DNA from: Nocardioides sp.
GTDB taxonomy: Bacteria; Actinomycetota; Actinomycetes; Propionibacteriales; Nocardioidaceae
Reading direction: 5' to 3'
NCBI GenBank assembly: GCA_037045645.1
Contig: JBAOIH010000001.1
Span: 806,001 to 870,000 of the forward strand
DNA: 64,000 nt
Position 1 is the stretch's first letter, and each line of letters opens with the position of its first letter. Both the position numbers and the translations under genes were made by a program. Shown here piece by piece: positions 33,683 to 42,799 of this stretch. The notes under the pieces were generated by a model. It was not told the DNA's origin. It was given only the letters and a program-made list of their open reading frames with translations, and did no database searches.

Positions 33683-34191
33683 CCTGGCTGCGTACGCTCG
33701 TGGCCGGTGCCGTGCTCACGGTCGCCCTCGTCCTCCAGGTCAGCGTCTTCTCCGCCTTCGCCTGGCAAGGCATCACGCCCAACCTGTGCCTTCTGGTCGT
33801 AGTAGCCGCCGCCCTCACCCGAGGGCCCCAGTTCGCGATGGTGCTCGGGTTCGTCGCCGGAGTCCTGCTCGACCTCGCCCCACCGGCCGATCACACGGCG
33901 GGGCGGTGGGCGCTTGCGCTGGTCCTCGTCGGGTTCATCGCAGGACGGGTCCGCCAGGACCTCCAGCCGACGACCTGGGCGGTGGTCGGCACCGTGGCTG
34001 CGTGCAGTTTCGTCGGTACGTCGGTCTTCGCGCTCACCGGCCTGGCGCTGGGTGAGGTGCACGCGGGTATGGGCGAGATGCTGCAGGTCATCGGGGTCTC
34101 GGTGCTCTGGGACGTGCTGCTGACACCGGTGATCGTGCCGCTCGTGGTGCGCCTGTTCGAACGTCTCACGCCCGGCCGGGTCCTCGCCTGA
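33679..34191 (+). CDS. mreD: Rod shape-determining membrane protein MreD
   Basis: A 170-residue protein with about five membrane segments, part of the elongasome. GTG 33679 overlaps the mreC stop as GTGA, and the next gene overlaps by 1 nt. The position and ITPNLCLLVVVAAAL, GFVAGVLLDLAPP support MreD, although sequence conservation in this family is low. Confidence 0.88.
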   Translation: MTWLRTLVAGAVLTVALVLQVSVFSAFAWQGITPNLCLLVVVAAALTRGPQFAMVLGFVAGVLLDLAPPADHTAGRWALALVLVGFIAGRVRQDLQPTTWAVVGTVAACSFVGTSVFALTGLALGEVHAGMGEMLQVIGVSVLWDVLLTPVIVPLVVRLFERLTPGRVLA

Positions 34192-36326
34192 TGGCCGCCG
34201 GCGCCACCACCCGATCGCACCGCAGCAGGCTTCGCCTCGTGGTGCTCCAGGTGCTGGTCTTCTCGCTGTTCGCCACGCTGTTCACCCGGCTCTACTACCT
34301 CCAGGTCGTCAGCGGCGACAGCTATCAGGCCAAGGCGGCCTCGCAATCCGTACGCGAGATCGTGCAGCAGCCGCCCCGAGGCTTGATCGTCGACGCGCAG
34401 GGGCGGCCACTCGTGGCCAACCGCAGCGCCTGGTCGATCGCGATCGACCGCACCATGCTCGACAAACTGGCCGCCGATGATCGGGGGCGGCTGGTCGCTC
34501 GGGTGGCGCAGACCATCGGGGTCAAACGCCAGATCGTGGAGGATCGTCTGGTCAGTTGCGGTGCCGCCGACGCCAAGGCAGACGTGTGTTGGAACGGCTC
34601 GCCCTTCCAGCCGGTGCCGGTCGCCGACGACGTACGTTCGGAGGTCGCGCTGCGGATCATGGAGCAGCCCGAGGACTTCCCGGCGGTGATCGCCAGCCAG
34701 CAGAGCCTGCGGTCCTACCCGCGCCCGTTCGGGGTCAACCTGGCGCACGCCTTGGGTTACCTCAGCCCGGTCACCGAGGACGAGTTCGACCTCGCGCAGA
34801 AGCATCATGACGACTCGATCAACGGTGCCTCTGTGGTCGGTCGCGCCGGCGTCGAGAAGTCGTACGACCGGTTCTTGCGCGGCGTCCCGGGCTATGAGCG
34901 CGTCGTGGTCGACTCGATGGGCCGGGTGATGGGTGCCGACTCGACCACGTCCGCGGCGCCCGGAGACACCCTGGTGACCTCTCTGGATGCCAAGGTCCAA
35001 GGTGTGGTGGAGAAGCAACTCGCGGAGATGATCAGGCTCGCGCGACTGGAGACCGACAAGGTGACTGGTCGCAAGTTCGCTGCCGACGCCGGCTCCGCGA
35101 TCGTGATGGAGGCCCGCACCGGGCGCATCGTGGCCATGGCCAGCCAGCCGACGTACGACCCGAGCACGTGGGTGGGCGGCATCTCCGAACGCGAACTGCA
35201 GCGGCTCTACTCCAAGCAGGCCAACTATCCGTTGCTCTCGCGCGTGACTCAGGGACAGTACGCGCCGGGTTCGACCTGGAAGCCGATCATGTCCGCCGGT
35301 GCGCTGACCCACGGGTACTCGACCGACACCCGCCTGGGCTGCCCCTCCTCACTGCGGATCGGCAACAGAGTCTTCAAGAACTTCGAGTCCACGTCGGCGG
35401 CGTCAATCTCGTTCGCGCAGGCGCTGGAGATGTCGTGCAACACGTTCTTTTATCAGGTGGGCTACCACTATTGGCAGAAGTACGGCAGCAAGGTCGATGA
35501 CGTGCGCGCCAGCGACCCGCTGGTCGCCGAGGCCAAGAAGTTCGGCTTCGGTCGCGCGACCGGCATCGACATCCCCGGGGAGGCGTCGGGTCGGATCGCG
35601 GACCGCAAGTGGAAGCGGGCCTACTGGCAGAGCCAGAAGGACTACTACTGCGAACTCTCCAAGAACCCCGAGCCTGACACCACGGCGTACATGAAGCTCT
35701 TTGCTCGCGAGTTCTGCGCCGAGGGGTACGCCTACCGTGCCGGAGACGCCGCCAACTTCGCGATCGGGCAGGGCGACACCATGGTCACCCCCCTGCAGAT
35801 GGCCACGGCGTACGCCGCGATCGCCAACGGCGGAACCCTCTATGCCCCACGCATCGGCAAGGCGATCGTCGACCCGCAGGGGCGCGTGGTGAAGCAGATC
35901 AAGCCCAAGGTGGCCAGTCGCGTCGGCGTACCCAAACGGATCCTCGACTACATCGACTCGGCGATGCAGGACGTGTCGCGCACCGGCACGATGTCGTGGC
36001 GGCTGGTGGACTTCCCGCTCGACCAGGTCACGATCCGCTCGAAGACGGGCACGGCCGAGGTCTATGGCAAGCAGACCACCGGGTGGGTCGGTTCCTACAC
36101 CAAGGACTACGTCGTGGTGATGAACATCAGCCAGGGCGGCACCGGGTCCGGGTCGACCGGTCCGGCGATCCGCGCGATCTATGAAGCGCTCTATGGCGTC
36201 GAGGGGACGAACGTAAACCCGAAGCGCGAGGCGATCCCAGGTCTGATCGCCCCTGACACGCTGCCCACGTTCCGCCGCGACGGGTCGATCCTGCCTCCGG
36301 CTCCGACCGAGGCAGGAGGCGCGTGA
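34191..36326 (+). CDS. mrdA: Penicillin-binding protein 2 (elongasome transpeptidase)
   Basis: A 711-residue class B PBP that cross-links peptidoglycan. One N-terminal membrane anchor (about 15-38) precedes the pedestal domain. The transpeptidase motifs are STWK (Ser361, Lys364), SCN (415-417) and KTG (618-620), all intact. An extra Cys/Tyr-rich segment at about 478-515 separates the last two motifs. It is coupled to mreD and rodA, consistent with a PBP2-RodA pair. Confidence 0.95.
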   Translation: MAAGATTRSHRSRLRLVVLQVLVFSLFATLFTRLYYLQVVSGDSYQAKAASQSVREIVQQPPRGLIVDAQGRPLVANRSAWSIAIDRTMLDKLAADDRGRLVARVAQTIGVKRQIVEDRLVSCGAADAKADVCWNGSPFQPVPVADDVRSEVALRIMEQPEDFPAVIASQQSLRSYPRPFGVNLAHALGYLSPVTEDEFDLAQKHHDDSINGASVVGRAGVEKSYDRFLRGVPGYERVVVDSMGRVMGADSTTSAAPGDTLVTSLDAKVQGVVEKQLAEMIRLARLETDKVTGRKFAADAGSAIVMEARTGRIVAMASQPTYDPSTWVGGISERELQRLYSKQANYPLLSRVTQGQYAPGSTWKPIMSAGALTHGYSTDTRLGCPSSLRIGNRVFKNFESTSAASISFAQALEMSCNTFFYQVGYHYWQKYGSKVDDVRASDPLVAEAKKFGFGRATGIDIPGEASGRIADRKWKRAYWQSQKDYYCELSKNPEPDTTAYMKLFAREFCAEGYAYRAGDAANFAIGQGDTMVTPLQMATAYAAIANGGTLYAPRIGKAIVDPQGRVVKQIKPKVASRVGVPKRILDYIDSAMQDVSRTGTMSWRLVDFPLDQVTIRSKTGTAEVYGKQTTGWVGSYTKDYVVVMNISQGGTGSGSTGPAIRAIYEALYGVEGTNVNPKREAIPGLIAPDTLPTFRRDGSILPPAPTEAGGA

Positions 36327-37489
36327 TGAGCGTCCGTACGGCAGCCCCTCGCCAAAATGCTGCGGCGACGCGGGTGCCGCTCCCTGCGAGAGGGATCGAC
36401 TGGATCCTGATGGCCGCGGTGTCTGCGCTGATCGTGATCGGCGTCCTCCTGGTGTGGTCAGCCACCAGCGCCCGAGACACTCTCACCGGTGGCGACGACA
36501 CGGCCTATCTGCGCAAGGAGATCGTCAACGTCGTCATCGGCGTCGGCCTGATGGCGGCGGTGTTGATGGTCAACCACCGTTGGGTACGCCTGCTCGCGCC
36601 GGTGATCTACGTGGGTTCGTTGATCGGTCTGGTGTTGGTGCTCGTGATGGGCTCGACGATCAACGGATCGAAGTCGTGGATCACGTTGGCCGGCATGTCG
36701 ATCCAGCCTTCGGAGTTCGCCAAACTCGCAGTGGTGGTGGGGATGGCTCTCCTCGTCGCCGAACGGGCCGACTGGTCGCGCCGGGGGGTCGGGCTGATCG
36801 AGGTCGTCGGCATGCTCGCGATCGCGGGCGTCCCGGCCGTACTCATCTTGGCGCAGCCCGACCTCGGCACCATGCTGGTGCTGACCGCGACCGTGTTCGG
36901 TGTCTTGGCCTCGGCCGGGACGCCCCGACGCTGGCTGGCGCTGCTCGCCGCCGGCGGGGTGACGGGCGCGGTCGCGGCAGTGGCGATGGGGGTGCTCAAG
37001 CCCTATCAGGTCGACCGCTTCATGGCGTTCACCAATCCTGCTCTCGACCCCCGAGGTGCGGGTTATAACGTCGAGCAGGCGCGGATCGCGATCGGCAACG
37101 GCGGGCTCTTCGGCCAAGGCCTCTTCGACGGGTCTCAGACCCGTTCGGGTTTCGTGCCCGAGCAGCACACCGACTTCATCTTCACCGTGGCCGGTGAGGA
37201 ACTCGGCCTGCTGGGTGCAGGTGCGGTGATCGGGCTGCTGGCCCTCGTGATCTGGCGCGCGCTGGCGATCGCGTGGGCAACGCCGGACATGTTCGGCCGG
37301 GTCGCGGCAGCAGGGATCGCGTGTTGGTTCGGCTTCCAGGCGTTCCAGAACATCGGGATGTGCCTGGGCATCATGCCGGTGACCGGCGTACCCCTGCCGT
37401 TCGTGTCGTACGGCGGCTCGTCACTGTTCGCCTCGATGCTGGCCGTCGGCCTGCTGCAGAACATCCACCTCGGCACCTCCCGCCGCTGA
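36323..37489 (+). CDS. rodA: Peptidoglycan glycosyltransferase RodA (SEDS family)
   Basis: A 388-residue polytopic membrane protein that polymerises lipid II together with PBP2. Hallmarks are GSKSWITLAGMSIQPSEFAK, LAQPDLGTMLV and the C-terminal GVPLPFVSYGGSS. The start is GTG 36323 (GTGA overlap) or ATG 36326, which cannot be separated. FtsW is the alternative within SEDS, but the mre-mrdA context decides for RodA. The stop lies in the first unit of a 32-bp repeat. Confidence 0.94.
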   Translation: MMSVRTAAPRQNAAATRVPLPARGIDWILMAAVSALIVIGVLLVWSATSARDTLTGGDDTAYLRKEIVNVVIGVGLMAAVLMVNHRWVRLLAPVIYVGSLIGLVLVLVMGSTINGSKSWITLAGMSIQPSEFAKLAVVVGMALLVAERADWSRRGVGLIEVVGMLAIAGVPAVLILAQPDLGTMLVLTATVFGVLASAGTPRRWLALLAAGGVTGAVAAVAMGVLKPYQVDRFMAFTNPALDPRGAGYNVEQARIAIGNGGLFGQGLFDGSQTRSGFVPEQHTDFIFTVAGEELGLLGAGAVIGLLALVIWRALAIAWATPDMFGRVAAAGIACWFGFQAFQNIGMCLGIMPVTGVPLPFVSYGGSSLFASMLAVGLLQNIHLGTSRR

Positions 37490-37579
37490 CCGGGCGCAAG
37501 TGCACGCGTAAATCCCGCCCACCGGGCACAAGTGCACGCTCAGAACCCGCCGACCGGGCACAAGTGCACGCGCGCCCGG
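37488..37579. repeat. 32-bp tandem array after rodA
   Basis: Three units at 37488, 37520 and 37552 with core ACCGGGCACAAGTGCACGC. They match the reverse complement of the array at 31414-31506. The last unit ends where the convergent ChaA-like gene stops. Confidence 0.85.
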
Positions 37580-38677
37580 CTACGGCTGGGCGCTCATGAA
37601 GAGGTACGCCGCCAACAGCACCAGATGTACGCCACCTTGCAGCCGGGTGGCCCGCCCAGGCATGACGGTCAGCACCGACACGATCACCGACACCACCAGC
37701 AACACGATGTGCAGGTCGTCCAGCCCCAGATGCAGTGGACCTTCGAGCCAGATGCCCGCGATCGCGATGGTGGGGATGGTGAGACCGATGGAGGCCATCG
37801 CGGAGCCGTACGCCAGGTTGAGGCTGACCTGCACCCGCTCGCGTGCTGCCGCGCGAGCGGCAGCGATGGTCTCGGGCAAGAGCACCAGCAGCGCGATGAT
37901 CACACCGACGACTGACGGCGGTAGCCCGAGCGCGGCGACGCCCTCCTTGATCGCCGGGGACTCGATCTTGGCCAGGCCCACCACGCCCACGAGTGCGACG
38001 CACAGCATTCCCAGCGATATCCAGGCCGTACGCGCGCTGGGCGGGTCGGCGTGTGAGTCGCCGTCCTCGTCCTGGAACCCCGGGCCGTCCTCGACGGGCA
38101 GGAAGAAGTCACGATGGCGCCGGGTCTGGGTGGAGACGAACATCAGGTAGAGCGCCAGCGATGCCACGGCCGCGAAACCCAACTGGGAGTCGGTGAACTC
38201 CGGGCCGGGTTCGCTGGTGGTGAAGCGCGGCAGCACCAGACACAGCGTCGCCAGGGTCGTCACCGTCGCGAGGGCCGCGCCCGTGCCCTCGGCGTTGAAG
38301 AGAGTGATGTCGCGTTTGACCGCTCCGACCAGCAACGAGATGCCGACGATGCCGTTCATCGTGATCATGGCGGCCGCGAAGACGGTGTCCCGGGCCAAGG
38401 TCGTGGACTCGTCGCCACCGGAGATCATCAGTGTCACGATCAGGGCGACCTCGATCACCGTGACGGCGACGGCCAGGACGAGAGAACCAAAAGGCTCGCC
38501 CACGCGATGCGCGACCACCTCGGCATGATGCACCGCCGCTAGCACGGCGCCCGCGAGGACGAGTCCGACCAGCGCCACCACGACGCCGGACAGGTCACGG
38601 CCCCAGGTCAGTGCGAGCACCACCAGGGCCAGGGGTGGCGCGATCATCGGGCCGAAAGAGGTCAGGCGCGCCAGCAT
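37580..38677 (-). CDS. ChaA-family calcium/sodium:proton antiporter
   Basis: A 365-residue membrane protein with about 11 hydrophobic segments in two inverted halves. The alpha-repeat motifs are AAMITMNGIVGISLLVGA and LPETIAAARAAARERVQ, the second followed by NLAYGSAMASIGLTIP. It exports Ca2+ or Na+ in exchange for H+. ATG 38677 has TAAGTT 7 nt upstream (38685-38690, minus strand). A longer ORF reading into the opposite-strand radical SAM gene is a shadow. It is not part of the usual backbone order. Confidence 0.87.
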   Translation of the reverse strand: MLARLTSFGPMIAPPLALVVLALTWGRDLSGVVVALVGLVLAGAVLAAVHHAEVVAHRVGEPFGSLVLAVAVTVIEVALIVTLMISGGDESTTLARDTVFAAAMITMNGIVGISLLVGAVKRDITLFNAEGTGAALATVTTLATLCLVLPRFTTSEPGPEFTDSQLGFAAVASLALYLMFVSTQTRRHRDFFLPVEDGPGFQDEDGDSHADPPSARTAWISLGMLCVALVGVVGLAKIESPAIKEGVAALGLPPSVVGVIIALLVLLPETIAAARAAARERVQVSLNLAYGSAMASIGLTIPTIAIAGIWLEGPLHLGLDDLHIVLLVVSVIVSVLTVMPGRATRLQGGVHLVLLAAYLFMSAQP

Positions 38678-38800
38678 GGGGAGAAACTTAACGGGTTGCG
38701 GGTGTCGCAGAGAGTTGAGACCGCGTACGAACTCGTGACCCCGCCTCGGGCGGCCGTACAGTGGCTCCTTGCCCCGCACCCGAGCATGAGGTGAGCACGC

Positions 38801-40747
38801 GTGACCCGCACGACCACCACACCAGAGTCCGTCTTCTCGCGCCTCGAGCCGCGTCTGGCCGAGGTCTCCAAGCCCATCCAGTACGTCGGGGGGGAACTCA
38901 ACTCGACTGTGAAGGACTGGGACAGCGTCGAGGTTCATTGGGCGCTGATGTATCCCGATGCGTACGAGATCGGGCTGCCCAACCAGGGAGTCCAGATCCT
39001 CTATGAGGTGCTCAACGAGCGCGACTGGATCTTGGCCGAGCGCACCTATTCGGTCTGGAGTGATCTGGAGAAGGTGATGCGCGAGGAGGGGATTCCGCAG
39101 TTCACCGTCGACGCACACCGTCCCGTCGGCGCGTTCGACCTCTTCGGCATCTCGTTCTCCACCGAGCTCGGTTACACCAACATGCTCAACGCGTTGAGCC
39201 TGGCCGGGATCGCGCTGCATGCCGTCGACCGCACCGAAGACGACCCGATCGTGATCGCAGGCGGGCACGCGGCCTTCAACCCCGAGCCGATCTCGGACTT
39301 CATCGACGCCGCGGTGCTCGGTGACGGCGAGGAGGTAGTGCTGGCGATCTCGCAGGTCGTACGCGAGGCCAAGGCCGAGGGAGCCGACCGCGACGAGATC
39401 CTGCGACGCCTGGCCATGAGCGGCAACATCTACGTGCCGAAGTTCTACGACGTCCGCTATGCCGACGACGGTCAGATCGAGGCCGTCGTTCCCAACCGCC
39501 CCGCCATCCCGCACCGCGTACGCAAGCACACGCTGATGGATCTGGACCAGTGGCCCTACCCGGCCAAGCCGCTGGTGCCACTGGCCGAGACGGTGCACGA
39601 ACGGTTCAGCGTGGAGATCTTCCGAGGCTGTACGCGCGGCTGCCGCTTCTGCCAAGCCGGCATGATCACCCGTCCCGTACGCGAGCGGTCGATCCGCACC
39701 ATCGGTGACATGGTCGAGAACGGCATCCGGAAGTCTGGTTTCGAGGAGGTCGGGCTGCTGTCGTTGTCCAGCGCCGACCACACCGAGATCGGGGACCTCG
39801 CGACCGACCTGGCCGACCGCTATGAGGGGCAGAACGTCTCGCTCAGTCTGCCCAGCACCCGTGTCGACGCCTTCAACATCACGCTCGCCAACGAGTTCTC
39901 TCGCAACGGTCGCCGCTCCGGGCTGACCTTCGCGCCCGAAGGCGGCAGCGAGCGGATGCGCAAGGTGATCAACAAGATGGTCACCGAGGAAGACCTGATC
40001 CGTACGGTCGCGACCGCCTACTCGCACGGCTGGCGCCAGGTGAAGCTCTACTTCATGTGCGGTCTGCCCACCGAGACCGACGAGGACGTGCTCGCGATCG
40101 CCGACCTGGCCAAGGCCGTGATCGCCAAGGGGCGCGAGGTCAGCGGACGCAACGACATCCGGTGCACGGTCTCGATCGGCGGGTTCGTACCCAAAGCGCA
40201 CACCCCCTTCCAGTGGGCCGCGCAACTCGACCACGAGACCACTGACGAGCGGCTGCGGAAACTCAGGGACGTGGTCCGCAGCGATCGCCGTTATGGCCGC
40301 GCCATCGGCTTCCGCTATCACGACGGCAAGCCCGGGATCATCGAGGGGCTGCTCTCACGCGGTGACCGCCGGGTCGGTCGCATCATCGAGGAGGTCTGGC
40401 GAGACGGTGGTCGTTTCGACGGCTGGTCGGAACATTTCTCGTACGACCGGTGGGTCGCGTGCGCGGAAAGGGCCCTGCAAGGTACGGGCGTGGACCTCGA
40501 CTGGTTCACCACGCGCGAACGGTCCTACGACGAGATCCTGCCGTGGGACCACCTCGACTCCGGCCTGGACAAGGACTGGCTGTGGGGTGACTGGGAGGAC
40601 GCTCTCGCGGCGGCCGACGGTGAGGACATCGAGATCGAGGACTGCCGCTGGACGCCCTGTTATGACTGCGGCGTCTGTCCCGAGATGGGCACCGAGATCC
40701 AGGTCGGCCCCACCGGGCAGCGACTGTTGCCACTGTCTGTGGTGTGA
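38801..40747 (+). CDS. TIGR03960-family radical SAM protein
   Basis: A 648-residue enzyme. The N-terminal ~240 residues form a B12-binding-like region (FGISFSTELGYTNML, VIAGGHAAFNPEP). The radical SAM core starts at about 265 with CTRGCRFC (Cys277, 281, 284). LPSTRVDAFN, TFAPEGGSERMRKV and KLYFMCGLPTE are typical. The substrate is unknown. It normally neighbours TIGR03936, the radical SAM-associated gene, which here lies 16 kb away at 56877. GTG 38801 is preceded by a GAGGTGAG ribosome site. Confidence 0.88.
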   Translation: MTRTTTTPESVFSRLEPRLAEVSKPIQYVGGELNSTVKDWDSVEVHWALMYPDAYEIGLPNQGVQILYEVLNERDWILAERTYSVWSDLEKVMREEGIPQFTVDAHRPVGAFDLFGISFSTELGYTNMLNALSLAGIALHAVDRTEDDPIVIAGGHAAFNPEPISDFIDAAVLGDGEEVVLAISQVVREAKAEGADRDEILRRLAMSGNIYVPKFYDVRYADDGQIEAVVPNRPAIPHRVRKHTLMDLDQWPYPAKPLVPLAETVHERFSVEIFRGCTRGCRFCQAGMITRPVRERSIRTIGDMVENGIRKSGFEEVGLLSLSSADHTEIGDLATDLADRYEGQNVSLSLPSTRVDAFNITLANEFSRNGRRSGLTFAPEGGSERMRKVINKMVTEEDLIRTVATAYSHGWRQVKLYFMCGLPTETDEDVLAIADLAKAVIAKGREVSGRNDIRCTVSIGGFVPKAHTPFQWAAQLDHETTDERLRKLRDVVRSDRRYGRAIGFRYHDGKPGIIEGLLSRGDRRVGRIIEEVWRDGGRFDGWSEHFSYDRWVACAERALQGTGVDLDWFTTRERSYDEILPWDHLDSGLDKDWLWGDWEDALAAADGEDIEIEDCRWTPCYDCGVCPEMGTEIQVGPTGQRLLPLSVV

Positions 40748-40771
40748 CGCGTGCGGCGCAGGCGCGCTGGC

Positions 40772-40777
40772 TAGGCT
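40772..40777 (+). promoter_or_regulatory. Leaderless -10 box of the FkbM-like gene
   Basis: TAGGCT, 6 nt, then GTG 40784. It marks the start of the glycan island. Confidence 0.5.
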
Positions 40778-40783
40778 GTCGGC

Positions 40784-41533
40784 GTGGCAAGACGTGATAG
40801 CAAAGCCCAGTTGGTCGCGCTGATCGATCGCGCCGGCCTCGGCGCTCCGGCGCGCGCGATCTATGCCCGCGTCAGCCCGTTGGCCAAGCGGGTCGCGCGC
40901 GACGACAGCCTGACTCGCGCGTTGATGGCGCACCAACTTCGCGCCGACGCCAACGTGGTGGATATCGGCGCCCACGACGGCGCGTTCCTCGCCGAGGCGT
41001 ACCGGTGCGCGCCCCAGGGGCACCACGTCGCGATCGAGCCGATCCCCGACAAGGCCGAGGCGCTGCGCGTACGTTTCCCCGACGCCGAGGTCCACCACCT
41101 GGCCCTGTCCGACGAGACCACGACCGCCCAGTTCACGCTGTATGTCAACGATCCGCAGCAGAGCGGACTCAAGGCTCGCGACCACATGGGCGACGCCGAG
41201 GCCATGACCTTCGACATCGACGTCAAGCCGCTCGACGACGTACTGGCTGCTGACCGACCCGTGGCCTTGATCAAGATCGATGTCGAGGGAGCCGAGCATC
41301 AGGTGCTCGCGGGCGCGCGCCGCACCATCGCCGCCTGGCAGCCCACCTTGGTCTTCGAGCACGGCATCGGCGGCATCGAATACTTCGGCAAGGGTCCCGG
41401 TGACCTCTACGACCTGGTTGTCACCGACTACGGCTACCGGATCTTCGACATCGAGGGCGACGGTCCCTACACGCGTACGCAGTTCGTCGACGTCTTCGAC
41501 AAGCCGCTCTGGATGTTCGTCGCGCACCCCTGA
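40784..41533 (+). CDS. FkbM-family SAM-dependent methyltransferase
   Basis: A 249-residue O-methyltransferase. VVDIGAHDGAF at about 58-68 is the SAM site, and LIKIDVEGAEHQVL is the FkbM signature. The final ~60 residues carry a conserved aromatic region (DLYDLVVTDYGYRIFDIEG). FkbM enzymes commonly methylate sugars of surface glycans, which fits the neighbours. First gene of island 2. A 32-bp repeat array starts 2 nt after the stop. Confidence 0.85.
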   Translation: MARRDSKAQLVALIDRAGLGAPARAIYARVSPLAKRVARDDSLTRALMAHQLRADANVVDIGAHDGAFLAEAYRCAPQGHHVAIEPIPDKAEALRVRFPDAEVHHLALSDETTTAQFTLYVNDPQQSGLKARDHMGDAEAMTFDIDVKPLDDVLAADRPVALIKIDVEGAEHQVLAGARRTIAAWQPTLVFEHGIGGIEYFGKGPGDLYDLVVTDYGYRIFDIEGDGPYTRTQFVDVFDKPLWMFVAHP

Positions 41534-41534
41534 G

Positions 41535-41620
41535 TTCGCGGAGCAGACGCGACAGGTCGGCGCCATTTCGCGGAGCAGACGCGACAGGTCGGCCCCATTT
41601 CGCGGAGCAGACGCGACAGG
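41535..41620. repeat. 32-bp tandem array after the FkbM-like gene
   Basis: Units at 41535, 41567 and 41599 with core GCAGACGCGACAGGTCGG. The core is the same as in the array at 13704-13868. It fills the gap between two convergent genes. Confidence 0.88.
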
Positions 41621-42703
41621 TCAGTCGAGTTGTGCGGCGATCCAGCCCTGCAGGTCTGCGATGCCGGCCTCCAGGGTCCACTGCGGACTCCAGTCGAGGT
41701 TGTCGACCGTGTGCGCCACATCGCAGGCGGCGTGGCGTACGTCCCCGTCACGGAACTGGCCGGTGACGTGCGGCTCGGGGGCGCCATGGAAAGCGGCGAC
41801 GGCGACAGCGAGATCGCGGATCGTCGTACGCACTCCGGCACCGACGTCGAGCGTGCGCTCCAGTGAAACCGGAGGAGTACGGATCGCCGCGACCAGCGCG
41901 TCGGCCACATCGTTGATGTAGACGAAGTCGCGAGTGATCTCGCCGTCCTCATATAGCGGGATGCTCTGGCCGTCACGGGCCAGCCGCGAGAAGAGCGACA
42001 CGATTCCGGTGTAGGGGTTGCTCAGCGACTGGCCGGCGCCGTACACGTTCTGCAGTCGCAGCACCGAGAGCCGCGCATCGCGAGAACCGGTCCACGAGCG
42101 CAGGATGTGCTCCTGGGCGAGCTTGGTGCTGCCATAGACGCTGGACGGGTTCGGGGTCGTGGTGATCACCGAGTTGGGGATGTGCGTGGCGTCGGCGAAG
42201 TCCCACTCGCCCGCGGACAGTTGGGCGTGCGTACGCGCACCAGGCTGATAGGTGGTGCCGTCCACGCGCTGCCAGGTGCCTTCGCCATAGATCGCCCGGC
42301 TGCTGGTGAGGACGAAGTGCGCCGGCAGGTGGTCGGCGCGGGTGAGGCCATCGAGCATCTGCGTGGTGCCCACGACGTTGACCAGACCATGGCGCGAGCT
42401 CTCGCTCAGTGATTGCGCCGTGCCCGTCTCCGCGGCCAGATGTACGACCACATCGGGTCGCACGTCGGCAAGCAACGCGTCCCAGGCTGCGGCATCCGTC
42501 ACATCCGCCACCACGAGTTCGGCGGCCTCGTGCAACGCGGCCGGCCGCGATTGCGTGGCGTGCACCTGCGGATGCAGGTTGTCCATCACGACCCAGCGCG
42601 CCACCTCGGGCGCCAGACGCTCGGCGATCGCGCACCCGATGAACCCGGCGCCGCCGGTCACGAGCACGGTGCTGTCGGCAAGGGAAAGATTGGCCTGCTC
42701 CAC
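41621..42703 (-). CDS. NAD-dependent epimerase/dehydratase (extended SDR)
   Basis: A 360-residue Rossmann enzyme. VTGGAGFIG is at about 15-23, TSSRAIYGE gives the active-site Ser region and YGSTK the Tyr-Lys pair. NVYGAGQSLSNPYTGIV and DGEITRDFVYINDVADAL are typical of UDP-glucose/GalNAc 4-epimerase-like enzymes. It probably makes a nucleotide sugar for the cluster, but the exact sugar cannot be told. GTG 42703 has CATGCT 6 nt upstream. It diverges from the GT2 gene. Confidence 0.88.
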   Translation of the reverse strand: MEQANLSLADSTVLVTGGAGFIGCAIAERLAPEVARWVVMDNLHPQVHATQSRPAALHEAAELVVADVTDAAAWDALLADVRPDVVVHLAAETGTAQSLSESSRHGLVNVVGTTQMLDGLTRADHLPAHFVLTSSRAIYGEGTWQRVDGTTYQPGARTHAQLSAGEWDFADATHIPNSVITTTPNPSSVYGSTKLAQEHILRSWTGSRDARLSVLRLQNVYGAGQSLSNPYTGIVSLFSRLARDGQSIPLYEDGEITRDFVYINDVADALVAAIRTPPVSLERTLDVGAGVRTTIRDLAVAVAAFHGAPEPHVTGQFRDGDVRHAACDVAHTVDNLDWSPQWTLEAGIADLQGWIAAQLD

Positions 42704-42762
42704 CCGATGAGCATGCCGTACGACGCGCGGCCCGCGCACATCGTCGCGACTCGTCGCACCGA

Positions 42763-42768
42763 TAGACT
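42763..42768 (+). promoter_or_regulatory. -10 box upstream of the GT2 gene
   Basis: TAGACT, giving a short leader of about 25 nt with GAGGAG before GTG 42800. Confidence 0.4.
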
Positions 42769-42799
42769 TCCGGGCGAGTCGAACACCTCGAGGAGCGTT

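Noticed and set aside
38678..40321. N-terminal extension of the ChaA-like ORF to 913 residues
   Set aside because: The extension is antisense to the radical SAM gene. The ATG at 38677 with a TAAGTT box 7 nt upstream gives a normal-sized ChaA protein.
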